Assembly: GCA_029204225.1 (NCBI GenBank)
Contig: MU833180.1
Location: forward strand, 1-60,012
DNA from: Diphasiastrum complanatum
Taxonomy: Eukaryota; Streptophyta; Lycopodiopsida; Lycopodiales; Lycopodiaceae
DNA: 60,012 nucleotides
Reading direction: 5' to 3'
Both the position numbers and the translations under genes were made by a program. Below are positions 45,546 to 56,689 of the stretch, one piece after another. The notes beneath the pieces are model-generated. The model worked only from the letters and a program-made list of their open reading frames with translations, was not told the origin of the DNA and did no database searches. Position 1 is the stretch's first letter; every line of letters begins with the position of its first letter.

Positions 45546-46616
45546 GAGTTTCTCTCTATTTTTTGTCTATAGATTAATTTGTTGCATGCTCTAATAACTC
45601 ACATGGTATCAGAGCTAAGAATGGCTAATCCCTTAAGATTTGGGCATGCATTCTGAATTCTAGATAGAATTCTATGGTCTGTAAATAATATGGAGAGTAT
45701 TCCTTGTTGGAAAATCTCAGTTTTGAGTTCTATGTTTTGTAGAAAGAAATGCGGAAGTGTTTTCGGTTTCTTGTTTTTATTTCTGTTGAAGAAAATGGAA
45801 ATAATTTTGCTTCTGTGTAGAATGAATAAAATGAGAGAAGCATTCTAATTGCTTGTTGATTCTTGAGTGAATTATGTGTACAGAATGCACAATGAAGCCC
45901 ATGCTTCAACATGATGGTTGTTGTGTGTTGATTGCTAGAGGTTCTCTGGTATCCAATTGCAACTGGGAAGTCTGGGGGATGACTGAGTTGTTGAAAAGAG
46001 AATCTGTCTACAGAGCTTTGTTGTAGAAGTGATATGCAGATTCTTAGAGCCTGAGCTTTAAAGACAGACCATCATGAAGGAGATCCAGTCGCGATCTAGA
46101 AAGAAAGGGTCGATGGATGAATGAGAGAGACGGGCTCAAAATTTTGAGATTTGGACTTCGGCAGAAAATGTTATTGAGATTTTAGTACGAAGAACCCCAA
46201 TGTGCAATAGGGACAACATAGACCCTTATGAAAAAATGTCAAGTTAAAACTTGTTGAAAGCCCGTCAAATGAGAGTTATGGTTACCCAAGCTGAATACTG
46301 ATGTATTATGAATTGAAGTGGACATTTTTTCACATAATTTTAAGACCGATTTGTTTTACTAACCAATTGAATGATAAGCCTAGTCGAGGTGATGTCTTAT
46401 GTCCTCTCCCTCGGTTACGTGTGTTATCATTGTTTAGCTGAGTAAAATAATTGCAAAAAAATTCCTGAAATTGAATTTGAACAGCTAATTTGTGTTATTC
46501 AAGTTGCTATTATGGATCAAGAACTTCAATTGATAAGTTAATCAGTGGATGTCCTATTTTTTACTGAAGTAGAAGGTTTGTTATTAAACTGAAGTGACAA
46601 TATTTCATGCTGAAAT
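45546..46616 (+). mobile_element. LTR end, primer-binding site and leader of another copia element
   Basis: TGGTATCAGAGCT at 45604-45616 follows a short LTR-like end (...AATAACTCACA). The next kilobase is non-coding. Its fusion to the truncated gag on the left and to an integrase on the right (46617) points to nested insertion or recombination between copia elements. Confidence 0.55.
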
Positions 46617-47815
46617 TTGATTGTCACTATTTTTAGTGAAGTTTTAAGTCTTAGGAACAACCTTCAGAACTTTGTGGTTTATGACTATTGTGAGCAAGAA
46701 GGAATACAAAGACAGTTTTCATGTTCTTATACTCCTCAGCAAAATGGAGTTGTTGAAAGAAAAAATAGAACACTTTGTAAATGTCCAAAAGCCACTAGGC
46801 TAGAAGCATCTCTAACCAAGGATTTTTGGGGAGAAGTAGTTGCATGTGCCAATTATCTTTGTAATAGGCTTCCTATTCTTGCAATAGAAGAAAGAACACC
46901 ATATGAAATGTTGTACAAAGAAAAGCCTAAGGTAGATCATCTTAGGATCTTTGGTTGTTTATGCTATGTGCATGTTCCGTTAGAGACTAGAAAAAAGGAT
47001 GATCCTAGTGCTATTAAAGACATTTTTGTTGGATATGCATCTTCTAAGAAAGCATATAAAGTTTATGTTCCCTCTACTAATAAGAATGTTGTAAGTGGAG
47101 ATGTGATCTTTTATGAAGATCAAAAGTATAACTTGGATGGGGCAAAGATCAAGGAACCTCATGCAGGATCAACCATAATCAATCTTGATCTTAATCAAGA
47201 TATGTTGGGGTTGAGGCTTGAGGAGGAGCAAATTCAAGCACCTACACCTAGAAGATCCACAAGAGAAAGATCCGAGCCAAGAAGGCTCACACATGTGGAG
47301 AAAGGAAAGCAAGTGGAGGATGGCACTCTATCATGCATGAAGAGCCAAGAGATGTCCAAGAAGCTCTTCAATCCAAGAAATGGGTTGAAGCAATGACAAT
47401 TGAGTATGAAGCCTTGATGTCAAACAATACATGGGAGCTTGTCAATCCACCTAGCAAAATGTATGTTATCAGATGCAAATGGGTGTTCAGGATCAAATAC
47501 AACCATGATGGATCCATCAACAAATTCAAAACAAGACTTTGCGCCAAAGGATATTCTTAGATTAAAGGTCTTGATTATGAAGACACTTTTGCACCTGTTG
47601 CAAAAATGGTACCTATAAGAATTCTCAATTCACTTGCATGTTATCACAATTGGAGGATGTTTCAACTTGATATATCTAATGCTTTCCTCAATGGTTATCT
47701 TGAGGAGGAGATCTACATGGAACAACCACCTAGATTTGTGAAAGTTGGTGACGAAGCAAAAATATGTCTTTTGTTTAAAAGTCTTTATGGGAGTGTGAAG
47801 AATGGTAAAACGAAT
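46617..47815 (+). pseudogene. Copia integrase-RT fragment
   Basis: Integrase C-terminal half with YTPQQNGVVERKNRTL and a catalytic-Glu region, followed by the GKQV linker, then RT (EALMSNNTWELVNPP, CKWVFRIKYNHDGS, GYS-stop near 47560, FQLDISNAFLNGYLEEEIYM). The RT ends abruptly near 47815 before the YVDD motif. Not functional. Confidence 0.88.
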
Positions 47816-48111
47816 CTTTCTATGTTGACTTTGGGGGCTATGCTCATGTTGTTTCCATTGTACATAATCAAGGTATGTGAATTGAGAACATAACCTTGTA
47901 GATTAGGTCGAGTTTGTGTTAGGTAGATTTAGATATGTTGGCATGCAAAAAGTTAGGTGACATGCATGACATGCAAAGTTTGGTAGAATGTTGCATGCAA
48001 TTTCACATGCATGATCTACATATGTCTAGCTTGTCTAGGAAAGTGGCATGCAATCCATGCAACATCATGCAATCCATGCAACATCATGCATGTAGTTTGG
48101 CATGAGGATCT
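47816..48111. repeat. GCATGCA-rich junction between copia and gypsy remains
   Basis: ATGCATG and GCATGCAA words recur at least ten times between 47940 and 48090, including a direct repeat gcaatccatgcaacatcat. No coding frame. Confidence 0.55.
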
Positions 48112-50604
48112 ATGGTAGTAGAGTTAACTAAGAGATGTGGATCAACCATTGATCACATGCAAATCCACCTTGGATCTCAAGCCCTCACAAATGCTCCAGC
48201 TACCTTTATGACCTTGATGAACAGTGTTGTCAGACCATACTTGGGTAAGTTTGTAGTCGTATTTTTAGATGACATCCTCGTCTATAGCAAAACGAGGAAG
48301 GAGCATCTAAAACACCTCAGAAAGGTGTTTCGACTCCTCAGAAAGCATAAGCTTTATGCTAAACAATCCAAGTGTGAATTCTTCGTTGAAGAAGTAGCAT
48401 ATTTGGGTCACATTATCTCGTCAGATGGGATTAAGATGACCCCGAATAAGGTTAAAGCCATACTCAGTTGGCTGAGACCTCAAAATATTTTAGAACTTCA
48501 GATTTTTCTTGGTTTGGTGGGATAGTATACAAGGAATGTGCTCAGATAGCAGTTCCCATGATAAATCTTCTTAAGGGGAAGGGAAAGGAGTTCATTTGGG
48601 AGTCCGCACAGCAGGAGAGCTTTGATGCTCTCAAAACAACCTTAGCTACAACACCAGTTCTAAAAGTCGTCGACCCCAATCAGCCATTTGTGGTCGAAGC
48701 ATATGCTAGCGACTTTGCAGTTGGTGCTGTGCTAACTCAGAGTGGACGACCAGTTGCGTTCGAGAGAAAAAAATTCAAACCAGCTCAGACTAGGTACAGT
48801 GCCTATGAAAAGGAACTCTTTTCTATAGTCCATGCCCTTAAGACTTGGAGGCATTATTTGTATGGTGGCAACTTTGAGGTCCTGACAGACCATGAGAGTA
48901 TTAGATACCTTTGCAATCAACCTGAGCTTAGAGGTCGAAAAGCTCGTTGGGCAGAGTTGATGCAAGAGTTTGACATGTCTATTAGATATAGACGGTGAAA
49001 ATTCAATACAGTAGCAGATGCCCTTAGCAGAATGCCTATGATAAACGAGCTGAGTTTTGCTCAGATTCATAATGAGTTACTCAAGTCCTTGAGAGGGAAG
49101 TGCCAGCATGATGCATTCTTTTCTACTATCCATAACTCAGTCCAGAGCAGACAGTTACAGACTCTAGAACCAGTTCCCGAGGCTGGTGCCAATTCATCCA
49201 AGAATACGGCAGCTTCAGTTGAGGATCATGATGAGTCTGAGTATACATCGTCAGATGACGTTGAGGATTCTGAGCCTGTATCACCCAAGCAAACCCCAGA
49301 GGTTGAGGGTTAGTTGACTCAAGGATTCAAATGGAAACAGTATTCCATTCAGGATGAGTACTTGTTCTATAGAGATAGAGTATGTGTCCCCAATTCACAG
49401 GATTATAGGTAGCAGGTCCTATATGAATGTCATGACAATCCTAGTGTGGGACACCCAGGCATACAGAAGACCTATGAGCTTCTTCGTAGGCAATTTTTCT
49501 GGCCCAGTATGAAAAAAAACGTCCACCAGTATGTAACCAGTTGCCAGAAATGTCACGTAAACAAAGCAGAGCGTTCAAAGGCAGGAGGGTTGTTGCATTC
49601 CTTAGAAATACCAGCTGGTAAATGGGAGAGTATCTCCATGGATTTTATAGTAGGCCTACCTAAATCCCAAAAGGGTAATGACGCTATATGGTTCAAAGTT
49701 CACCATTTGACCAAAATGGCTCATTTCATTCCGACCAAAACAACCGTTAGAGCTCCAGAGTTAGCGAGGTTGTTTGTAGACGGGGTATTTAAATTGTTCT
49801 TAATATGAGTACCACCGACCATCCATAGACGAAAGGTCAAACAGAGAGGGTAAATCAGGTGCTAGAGGATATGCTTCATGCATACGTCAGCAAGAAGCAT
49901 ACTAATTGGGAGGAGTATCTCTCAATATTAGAGTTTGCTTACAACAATACCAAACCTTCAGCTACGGGATACAGCCCATTTATGCTGATGTATGGTTTTC
50001 AGCCACGCTCACCCACAACTGTAGGGTTTAAATGAGAAAAAGTTGAAGCAGCCAGAAACTTTTTAGACGACCTAAACCAAATGATAGAACATGCTAAGCA
50101 TAGCATCGGGTAGTCCCAGGATCGAGCCAAGCATTATGTAGGCATAGACGGGATGTGCAGTTCTCCACTAGTGAGAAAGTCTACTTGAGAGTCCCAGTCG
50201 ACTCTAAAACCCTCAAATCAGGAGTGTGTGCTAAGTTGTCTCCAAGGTATTGTGGTCTCTTTACCATCAGTAGGAGACTAGGCGAGGTCACCTATGAACT
50301 AGAACTCCCACACAACAGTAAGATTTTTCCAGTCTTTCATGTAAGTCAGTTACGAAAAGCCTTAGCCAGATCAGAAAATCTGGTAGAGGACAGTGTTCTA
50401 GTTCTCCCATTGGATCCTCAACAACCTCCACATGAACCAGAAGAGATTTTTTATAGTAGAGAGACGCAGACTTGTCGTACTCTATACCGAGAATATCTGG
50501 TTGAGTGGAATGATCAGCCTGTTGAGAATGCCACTTGGGAAAGAGACAACGTCCTTCACAAGATTTTTTCAGAGTTTGTCTTAGAGGACCAAGACGGTTC
50601 TTAA
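48112..50604 (+). pseudogene. Ty3/gypsy chromovirus pol: RT, RNase H, integrase, chromodomain
   Basis: RT C-terminal half with [10 protein letters not shown] and [11 protein letters not shown] (48112-48525), a frameshift, RNase H (EAYASDFAVGAVLT, TDHESIRYL) to a TGA near 48997, and the DALSRM linker. Integrase follows with GHPGIQKTYELLRRQFFWP, the CQKCHVNKA zinc finger and MDFIVGLP, but the segment with the second catalytic Asp is deleted near 49800. The C-terminus (50155-50604) has the polypurine-proximal chromodomain (EYLVEWNDQPVENATWE), which in plant chromoviruses directs integration to heterochromatin. At least five breaks; the 5' half of the element is missing. Confidence 0.9.
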
Positions 50605-51175
50605 GGGGGAGGGAGTGTTACAAGCTCGTAACTAGTGTCGAACCCTAGAGAACACAGATAGGTTAGATACCACAGTCAGGGTCGTGTCCAACGTACATGA
50701 CCAACAGGGCAAGACAGTGTGAGTATCGTGCCCCAGCACGGTCCATAGCCATGGCGGGCCTAACACAGTCTAGGGACCCTGTCAGCAGGATAGGGCCCAC
50801 AGTCAGATCTCGACGTGTAGTCGGCCACGTCGGTGACACGTGGCCGACACTTGGCAGCTGCATGCTACCAGTCCTCACACTGGGCTAGGAGGGGTTTACT
50901 CTATATCAGGGGGTAGGCAAGGTTGGGTAAATGAGTGAGTGTTTGCCCTACTCTGGTGTTAGGATCTATTACACCCGCCATCCATCTAACCCCCAAAAGG
51001 GCTGGTACCAGGGGATAGAGGATATATAGAAGCCCAAACTTATATACCGGAGAGTTCAATGCAAGCAGTTACTTATGGGATATTGAGAATTCTCAAGGCC
51101 TTCTCTGGGTGCTCAAGCCTACGGCACTTTCCTGTGTGTGGCTTTCAACTAAACATTCCGTAACACCCCACTCAA
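50603..51175 (+). mobile_element. Polypurine tract and 3' LTR of the gypsy element
   Basis: AAGGGGGAGGGAG ends at 50615. The LTR then runs 50616-51175, opening TGTTACAAGC and closing CCGTAACA (TGTTAC/GTAACA inverted ends), about 560 bp. A GATATATAGA element near 51022 may be its TATA box. No 5' LTR is in the window. Confidence 0.85.
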
Positions 51176-51203
51176 GCAAGCATAGGCAAACGAACCCCCA
51201 CTA

Positions 51204-51454
51204 GCTCTGATACCATGTTACAGCAACAAAAGAGAGTTACATAATAGCAGCGGCAGAAGAGAGTGCAAGAGCACTTATGTAACTAAACACTGTATTGACT
51301 GAATGAAAGAGATCTGGCCTAGCCTCTACATCAATGAACGATGGGCTGCAAACGACGTGAACAACATGACGGTTGAAGGACCGTGATGCTTCCGTGACCT
51401 AAAACTACTTGAAGTGCCCTAAGCCTAACATGACCTAAACCTACTTCTCTAACA
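51204..51454 (-). mobile_element. Copia-type LTR with primer-binding site on one side and PPT-like tract on the other
   Basis: Minus strand: TGTTAGAGAAGTAGG at 51454 to CTGTAACA at 51216, 239 bp, directly followed by TGGTATCAGAGC (51215-51204). Immediately before the LTR, the minus strand reads AAGTGCGAG, a PPT-like word. Both sides thus look internal, as in a recombined two-element tandem. Confidence 0.5.
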
Positions 51455-52289
51455 CTCGCACTTGATCAAGAATCTATCACGCAGGATAATTCTTTGATCA
51501 CATCTTACATATACTTACATACTTATTGTACTTACTAACATGTTGATATCCATAACCTACTTATTGTCATCTCTAACCAACGTCATCACTAACCAACGTT
51601 GACTAAACACACAGTCTTAAAACAATTTACATCCTATGAATAGTCTCCATGTGTAGAATCATCTTTTAAGAGCTCTACACACAGGCAGCTTCCACTGAAG
51701 CCCATTTCAAACAATTATCGCTGGAGTTCTTCATCACACAGCCATAGTTTCACTGGAGCACATTGGTACTCCCAATTAGTAACGTTGGCAAGCAGCACAT
51801 GAAGAAGAATGACCAAAGTTGGTCTCTTACACATTCAAATCTCATCACAGCAGGAGCATAGTAGTTGTCTTTGTCATCTTTAATGAACTTTCACACAGTC
51901 AACAATGCCCCCACTAGAGCAGATCATACAACTTCCAAGCTTCCACACAAGTCCTTCACTTTCATACAGTTTCATACAGCAGCTTGAATGGTGGAACATA
52001 TAACCACCTGGACTGAGTTCTGCCATTATTTCTGCATGAGTTGTTCACATCACTTCCATCTTCATTATGATCCAGGCCATGTTTGTTTTCTTTCGTTTTC
52101 TACAGATCAGGAGCATAATACGGACAGATCATTAGGAGCATCAAAACGGACAGATCATTAGGTTCTGTGGGCAGACAGGTCGTGCATGGAGAGGTGTTGT
52201 AAAATCTCATATGGCTGAATAGTAACGCTTCTTCTCTCTCTTATCTAGGCAGGTCACTGACATTTGACCAGACCAGTTGTTCGCAGCCC
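51455..52289. other. Stretch with no recognised gene
   Basis: If the LTR to its left is a true 3' LTR, this would be element internal sequence, but no pol or gag can be read. A short direct repeat, acggacagatcattagg, occurs near 52120 and 52150. Confidence 0.4.
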
Positions 52290-52434
52290 GTGGAAAGTTT
52301 TCAAACACACAGGAGAGATAGATGCGCAGTCAGCCTAGGAGGCCTCAAGCACCCACTTCTAATAGAAAATTGTGTGAGAATCGCTCACTCAGCAAAGGAT
52401 CGCGAGACACGGCTGCAACTAAACATTACGCAAC

Positions 52435-52944
52435 ATGGGAAAGATAAGCTCTTTCCAACTTACTCAGATCCTTGGGATGATCTTTTCAAAGTTGGACTCC
52501 GTACCTGAGAAGAGCCTTCGAACACAGGCTGTAAATTGTGGGACTGGGATACCCATCTATTTCATAGTGCTCCAACAAAGGGTGTATTTGGATATAGCAT
52601 TGATAGTTGGCCTTCATCCTTTCTGGCGTATGGCCAATGCCCTTGTGTATGGCATATACAAGACATACTTACCTTAGGCCATGCCGATCCATGTGGTATT
52701 TGTTGATATAGGTCATGCCAGCATGCAAGTCTATATTACTGCCTTTGAGAAAGGCTGGTTAAAGATTTTAGGCCAGGCATTTGATAGATCTCTTGGTGAC
52801 TGGGATTTTGATGAAGTCCTTTTCAATCAATTAAACCATTTTTATCAAGAAAATAGGTGTGATCATAAAAGAAAACCCCTAACTCTAAAAGTGATTTGGG
52901 AGAACGACCTTTATATTGTAAAATACCCATATCCGAATGTATGA
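52435..52944 (+). pseudogene. HSP110-type (HSP70-14/15-like) chaperone pseudogene
   Basis: The reading matches the ATPase domain of plant HSP110-type HSP70s, nucleotide-exchange partners of HSP70. FSKLDSVPEKSLRTQAVNC, then GIPIYFIVLQQRVYLDIA, VYGIYKTYLP, a TAG at 52678, FVDIGHASMQVYITAFEKGW and AFDRSLGDWDFDEVLFNQ. About 165 residues are covered without introns and with a four-residue gap before YGIYKT. It starts and ends within the domain. Intron-free truncation suggests a processed copy or captured fragment. Confidence 0.85.
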
Positions 52945-52971
52945 CATCGATTATTCCTACAATCGATTGAA

Positions 52972-53415
52972 CTATTTGCCATTCAACAAAATTTGATGGA
53001 TACGATTATGCAAAATCAACAAAAATATCACAAGAAAAATATAATTTAAAGAAAATCTTAGCTCTAAATAAATTAAATCTAAAAACTTACAATTGCATTT
53101 TCTTCTATCATTTGGATTCAAATCATGAATGTTGAGCTCATTGTGAAGATAAGCATACTGAACTAAAACTTCCGTAATAGATTGAGCAGTAGGTGATAAT
53201 TTGAAATCCATGATTTTGCCATTCCAAGAGCTTCTATATATGTTATCCCATCTTTTTCTTTTTCGGAATGATCCTTTTACAGAGGAATGCATCAAGATCC
53301 ATTGATATTTTGGATATAAGGCTTGGTATCCATTGATCTTCTACATTTTTTTCATTGCAAATATTGACTGCATCAATGGTTCCTCTTGGTATTCGATTAT
53401 GTGTAGCCATTAGTC
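52972..53415 (-). pseudogene. Orphan family B, N-terminal domain copy
   Basis: ATG at about 53409 gives MATHNRIPRGTIDAVNICNE. After a shift near 53330 it continues YPKYQWILMHSSVKGSFRKR, WNGKIMDFKLSPTAQSITEV and HNELNIHDLNPNDRRKCNC, then a donor GTAAGT near 53090. It aligns with exon 1 of the gene at 24627, down to the position of the donor. The matching second half lies on the opposite strand at 53848. Confidence 0.5.
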
Positions 53416-53818
53416 GAAAATACGTGTACGCAAGGTGAGAATGAAGAGATTGAGAGGTATACCTAAGAATGACAATCCAAAATAAGAGAAAAAATGAAGA
53501 GAATGAGAGGTATACCTAAGAATGACAAGAAGTTTCTAAACTACAAGGATTAGTTAACTACAGTTTACGACTATTGGCGTTAAATCAACCTCGAGTGTAC
53601 AAAGATGGCAGCATAAGAGTATTCGGGCAGTAACTGTAGTCCAATCACATTTGTTTATTCTGCTCGGCGGGATATTTGAAAATCACGAAAATTTGACTGG
53701 GAAAGTTAAATAAAATTTCCATCTGTCAACCACTGTACAGTTTGTCACAGATGGGCACCATTCATTGGGACACATAAGTGTTGAAAGCGTGCGAAGTCAA
53801 AAACAACATCTTGACAAA
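53416..53818. other. Divergent intergenic region between family B domains
   Basis: It contains a direct repeat of about 40 bases (gagaggtatacctaagaatgacaa near 53450 and 53506) and GTTAACTACAGTTTACGAC near 53555, similar to the GTTAAC block of the leaders at 9.9 and 30.3 kb. It probably holds promoter sequence for one or both flanking frames. Confidence 0.4.
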
Positions 53819-53850
53819 GGGCCCATTTTGAGTTCTTATATCCCCTAATG
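53819..53850 (+). promoter_or_regulatory. Shared leader, copy 3, at a start codon
   Basis: GGGCCCATTTTGAG at 53819 and CCTAATG with ATG at 53848, 29 bases on, exactly as at 10007 and 30419. Here the ATG opens a real family B frame, which supports a role in transcription start or translation leader. Confidence 0.6.
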
Positions 53851-54244
53851 ATGAAAACAATGTTTATTTGTAAGGAGTTGAGTGCTGAAATAATTGCCGA
53901 GTTGTTGGATGATGGTTGGGATACGAAACAAAATCAGCAAGTTGAGTGCAGAGTATGTTACTCATCAATGACATTTAGATATCACATCGAAAAACAAATG
54001 CTCACTTTGCTGCTATATTATAGAAGATGGATTAAATGCAAAAATGTTTGGAAGCCACTTGACCAAGATTTTGGTATAAACCCTCAAAAGCAACTTCAAA
54101 TAACAGTGAAAAGAAATGAGAACATTCTTGCAATGGTTGAGGTCGAGGAAAATTGATGTCTCAATCACATTCGATCAGAACTAGACATGTTGCAATTTGA
54201 TCTACCTCAGTACTATCAATTTCGGTTGAATGGTGTAAAGATAC
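53848..54244 (+). CDS. Orphan family B, C-terminal domain as a separate frame
   Basis: MMKTMFICKELSAEIIAELL opens at 53848 and aligns with LFVCKNLSDDFLFKFMDKGW in exon 2 of the 24627 gene. Shared blocks follow: GWD, MTFRYHIEKQML against ISFRYSIEKQML, YYRRW against YQRW, and PLDQDF against PLDQDL. A TGA at 54154 ends the ORF; the frame then continues for about 30 residues to 54258. It may be a standalone gene or a 3' exon. Function unknown. Confidence 0.5.
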
Positions 54245-54683
54245 GTTATGCCATATGAAAATGTTCTTTTTTTAGATTTCTAAGTGAATCAATTCAAAAA
54301 ATATATTAACTAAAACAATTTCTCTGGTGCACGTAAGTTTAAGGTAGGAAGAGCATATAAAATACAAAGACATGGGAACATCCATCAAAATTGAAGATCC
54401 ATAGATTATAAACAATGGAATTTTGTACTATGTAATACAATTTTTTGTATACATTATTTTTGAAAATATATGAACCACTTTTTCTATGAGGCTCTTTCAT
54501 TTCTATGATTTCCATTTCCATGGTGCAGAACACAATGTAATTGCAACTGGATAATATGAGTTTTCGTTAACAAGATTCATTGTCTCCTGCAGGAAATGCA
54601 TTATCTCCGTTGGGGAGATCTTCAGGCACTTGAACTCTAGTGACCACTACAATCAGATATATTGGCTTGCCCTTGTTGAAGTC

Positions 54684-56200
54684 TCAGATATATCGGCTGT
54701 ATTTTTTGTCTTCATTGTCTTGGTCTGTATTGTCCTTGTCTTGGCATATTTGGATATGTTGAGAAGATGATCTGATCGAAGCTTTGTTGCAACAAATCGG
54801 TGATTGTGACAAACTAACTCCATATTCATCTTTCATATGATCCATTAATGCATTTCCCATGTTTCGTCTGTTTTTTGTTAGATCACAATATTCTTTTAAA
54901 GACGTAACATTATCAGGAAAATCAGAAGAGTCTTTTTTGTCGAACACAATGGTCCCATTCAGCAACTTATCAAAAAGAATTTCAATCTCAGTCTCGAATA
55001 AACCTTGCAAAGGGCGCACAAGATATGGAGTTATTGATTTCAAATCGTTCTTTGTGTTGGGCTTTAGTTCACCCTTTGAATTCAGCAAAGAACCATCCAC
55101 CCACTTTCTCATCAATTTCATCCATTTTTTCCATACAATATCAGAAGAAAACAACACACAATAAGATTCCTTTGGCTCTTTCCGTCACATCATATCTTCC
55201 AACATTGATTTGTAAGATACAAATAATTATTTGCAATTAGATCAATCATAGTTGTGCATAAAGCTAAACAACAGTAAATATAACAACACAATAAGCTTAA
55301 ACTGAGCCTCTATATAAAAACAATGTACCTTCCACTTGTCGCATGTTCGCCCACCTCCAACCGGTCGTTCAGGACGTCCCCAAAATTCCCACTGCATTCA
55401 AGCTTAATGGAGTAGTTCAGGAAAACAACTTTTTAGCTTGTATTCATCATTCAGCTCATTCAATGCTCTAGATATCTGAACGCATTCCATGGGAGTCACC
55501 TTATGACTCAAAATGCGTGCACTGCGTCTGTGGTATTGTTGTCGCAAACTTCCACAATCTAGAAACTTTGTGCATCCAAAACTCTCAACAAATTTTTTTG
55601 CCGCTTGTATTGTATGTTGTCCATCCACAACATAAAATTTTATCTCTGTTGCCTTGTCCTTTAAAATTTTCCTGTCAAACACCTCTACAAATCCCTAGAT
55701 TTGAATAAAATGGGATCACAAATGCTAAAGGCAAGTACCCCAGCAGTGTTAAACAACGATCTCTGCAACGCATCACAATAATCTCTATTGAAAGGCCTGC
55801 AATTATATTGCGCTTGGGAAGCTCACACTTGGTTACATCAATCTGAATCTCAGTTTGTATACCCAGGAGGATACAACTTCTTAAAGGCATCCAATCTCAA
55901 ATTGGTTTTCGCAAGTGCATCTTCATCGCATGATTTTGAGGCCTTTGATTTTTTTGAGACAACTTCAATCAAAACATCCTTCTTTTCTTCGACACTCTTT
56001 TTTCTGCTCTTTTTCTCTTTTTGTGAAGGTGGTTGAAAACTCCTAAGTGGAATTGCGTCCACTGTTGTAACCGCTAAAGTCATATCTGCAGGTGACTCTT
56101 GGTGATTCTGTCTCTTTGTAGCACTCGTCCCTTCCACTTCTCTTACATCGTTGTCTGGGACTTTGTATTTTGCAAACATTTCTTTCCGATCCAAGCAGGC
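54684..56200 (-). pseudogene. ParB/DGQHT-like orphan gene, spliced and shifted
   Basis: In order on the minus strand: LDRKEMFAKYKVPDNDVREV (56194), a Lys-rich nuclear-type linker (KEKKSRKKSVEEKK), LYPPGY, a shift near 55855, then DVTKCELPKRNIIAGLS and GYLPLAFVIP. FYVVDGQHTIQAAKKFVE (near 55630) has the DGQHR-like core of the ParB/sulfiredoxin fold. The frame runs to a TAA at 55404; beyond it GRPERPVGGGRTCDKWK precedes a donor GTAC near 55325. A later segment (55140-54684) has WKKWMKLMRKWVDGS and an acidic tail. ParB-fold proteins bind or cut DNA or nucleotides. The assignment of fold is from motif only. Confidence 0.45.
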
Positions 56201-56445
56201 TAGGATAATTTTGAATTTGGCCTTTTGGCCCTTTCGAAAGCCTTCAAGTATCTCCTTGTGTGATATAATAATATAATTTCACTATGCTCATACAATAGCC
56301 AATTCAATCCATAGCAAGAGTTCAGATTTTTCTGAACACTTGCTACCATCAGCGCGACATCCTAATCAACGATACTAGCATAAATCTTAGAATATTTTTC
56401 ATTTTTGCTCAGTAAATATTATTAAAAAATGTAGAACTACACTCA

Positions 56446-56685
56446 TCAAATTCCTCTTGAATATCCACCAAACATCCACAATTCGTAGTGTTTCCTGCTA
56501 TCAATCCTAAGCACAAAGAAACATATGTCTAATTTGGAACCGTTCTCAGAAACCTCAAAGTACAGATTGACAATCTTTACTAAATTTTCGATGTCAATCA
56601 TCAAGGGGAACAATGTATTGTAAAAATAGCTAGTGTTAGAACTCTTTCTTTTTTTTTGGTTAAAGCTTTGAAAACACCGAAACAA
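56446..56685 (-). other. Possible exon fragment, unassigned
   Basis: PLMIDIENLVKIVNLYFEVS and FFVLRIDSRKHYELWMFGGY look protein-like, on the same strand and upstream of the ParB-like gene. No family is recognised, and it may be unrelated. Confidence 0.25.
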
Positions 56686-56689
56686 ATAA

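Noticed and set aside
54684-55157. Assigning the WVDGS segment of the ParB-like gene firmly to family A
   Set aside because: Only WVDGS and a D(F/L)KS(V/I)T phrase agree; this may be chance.
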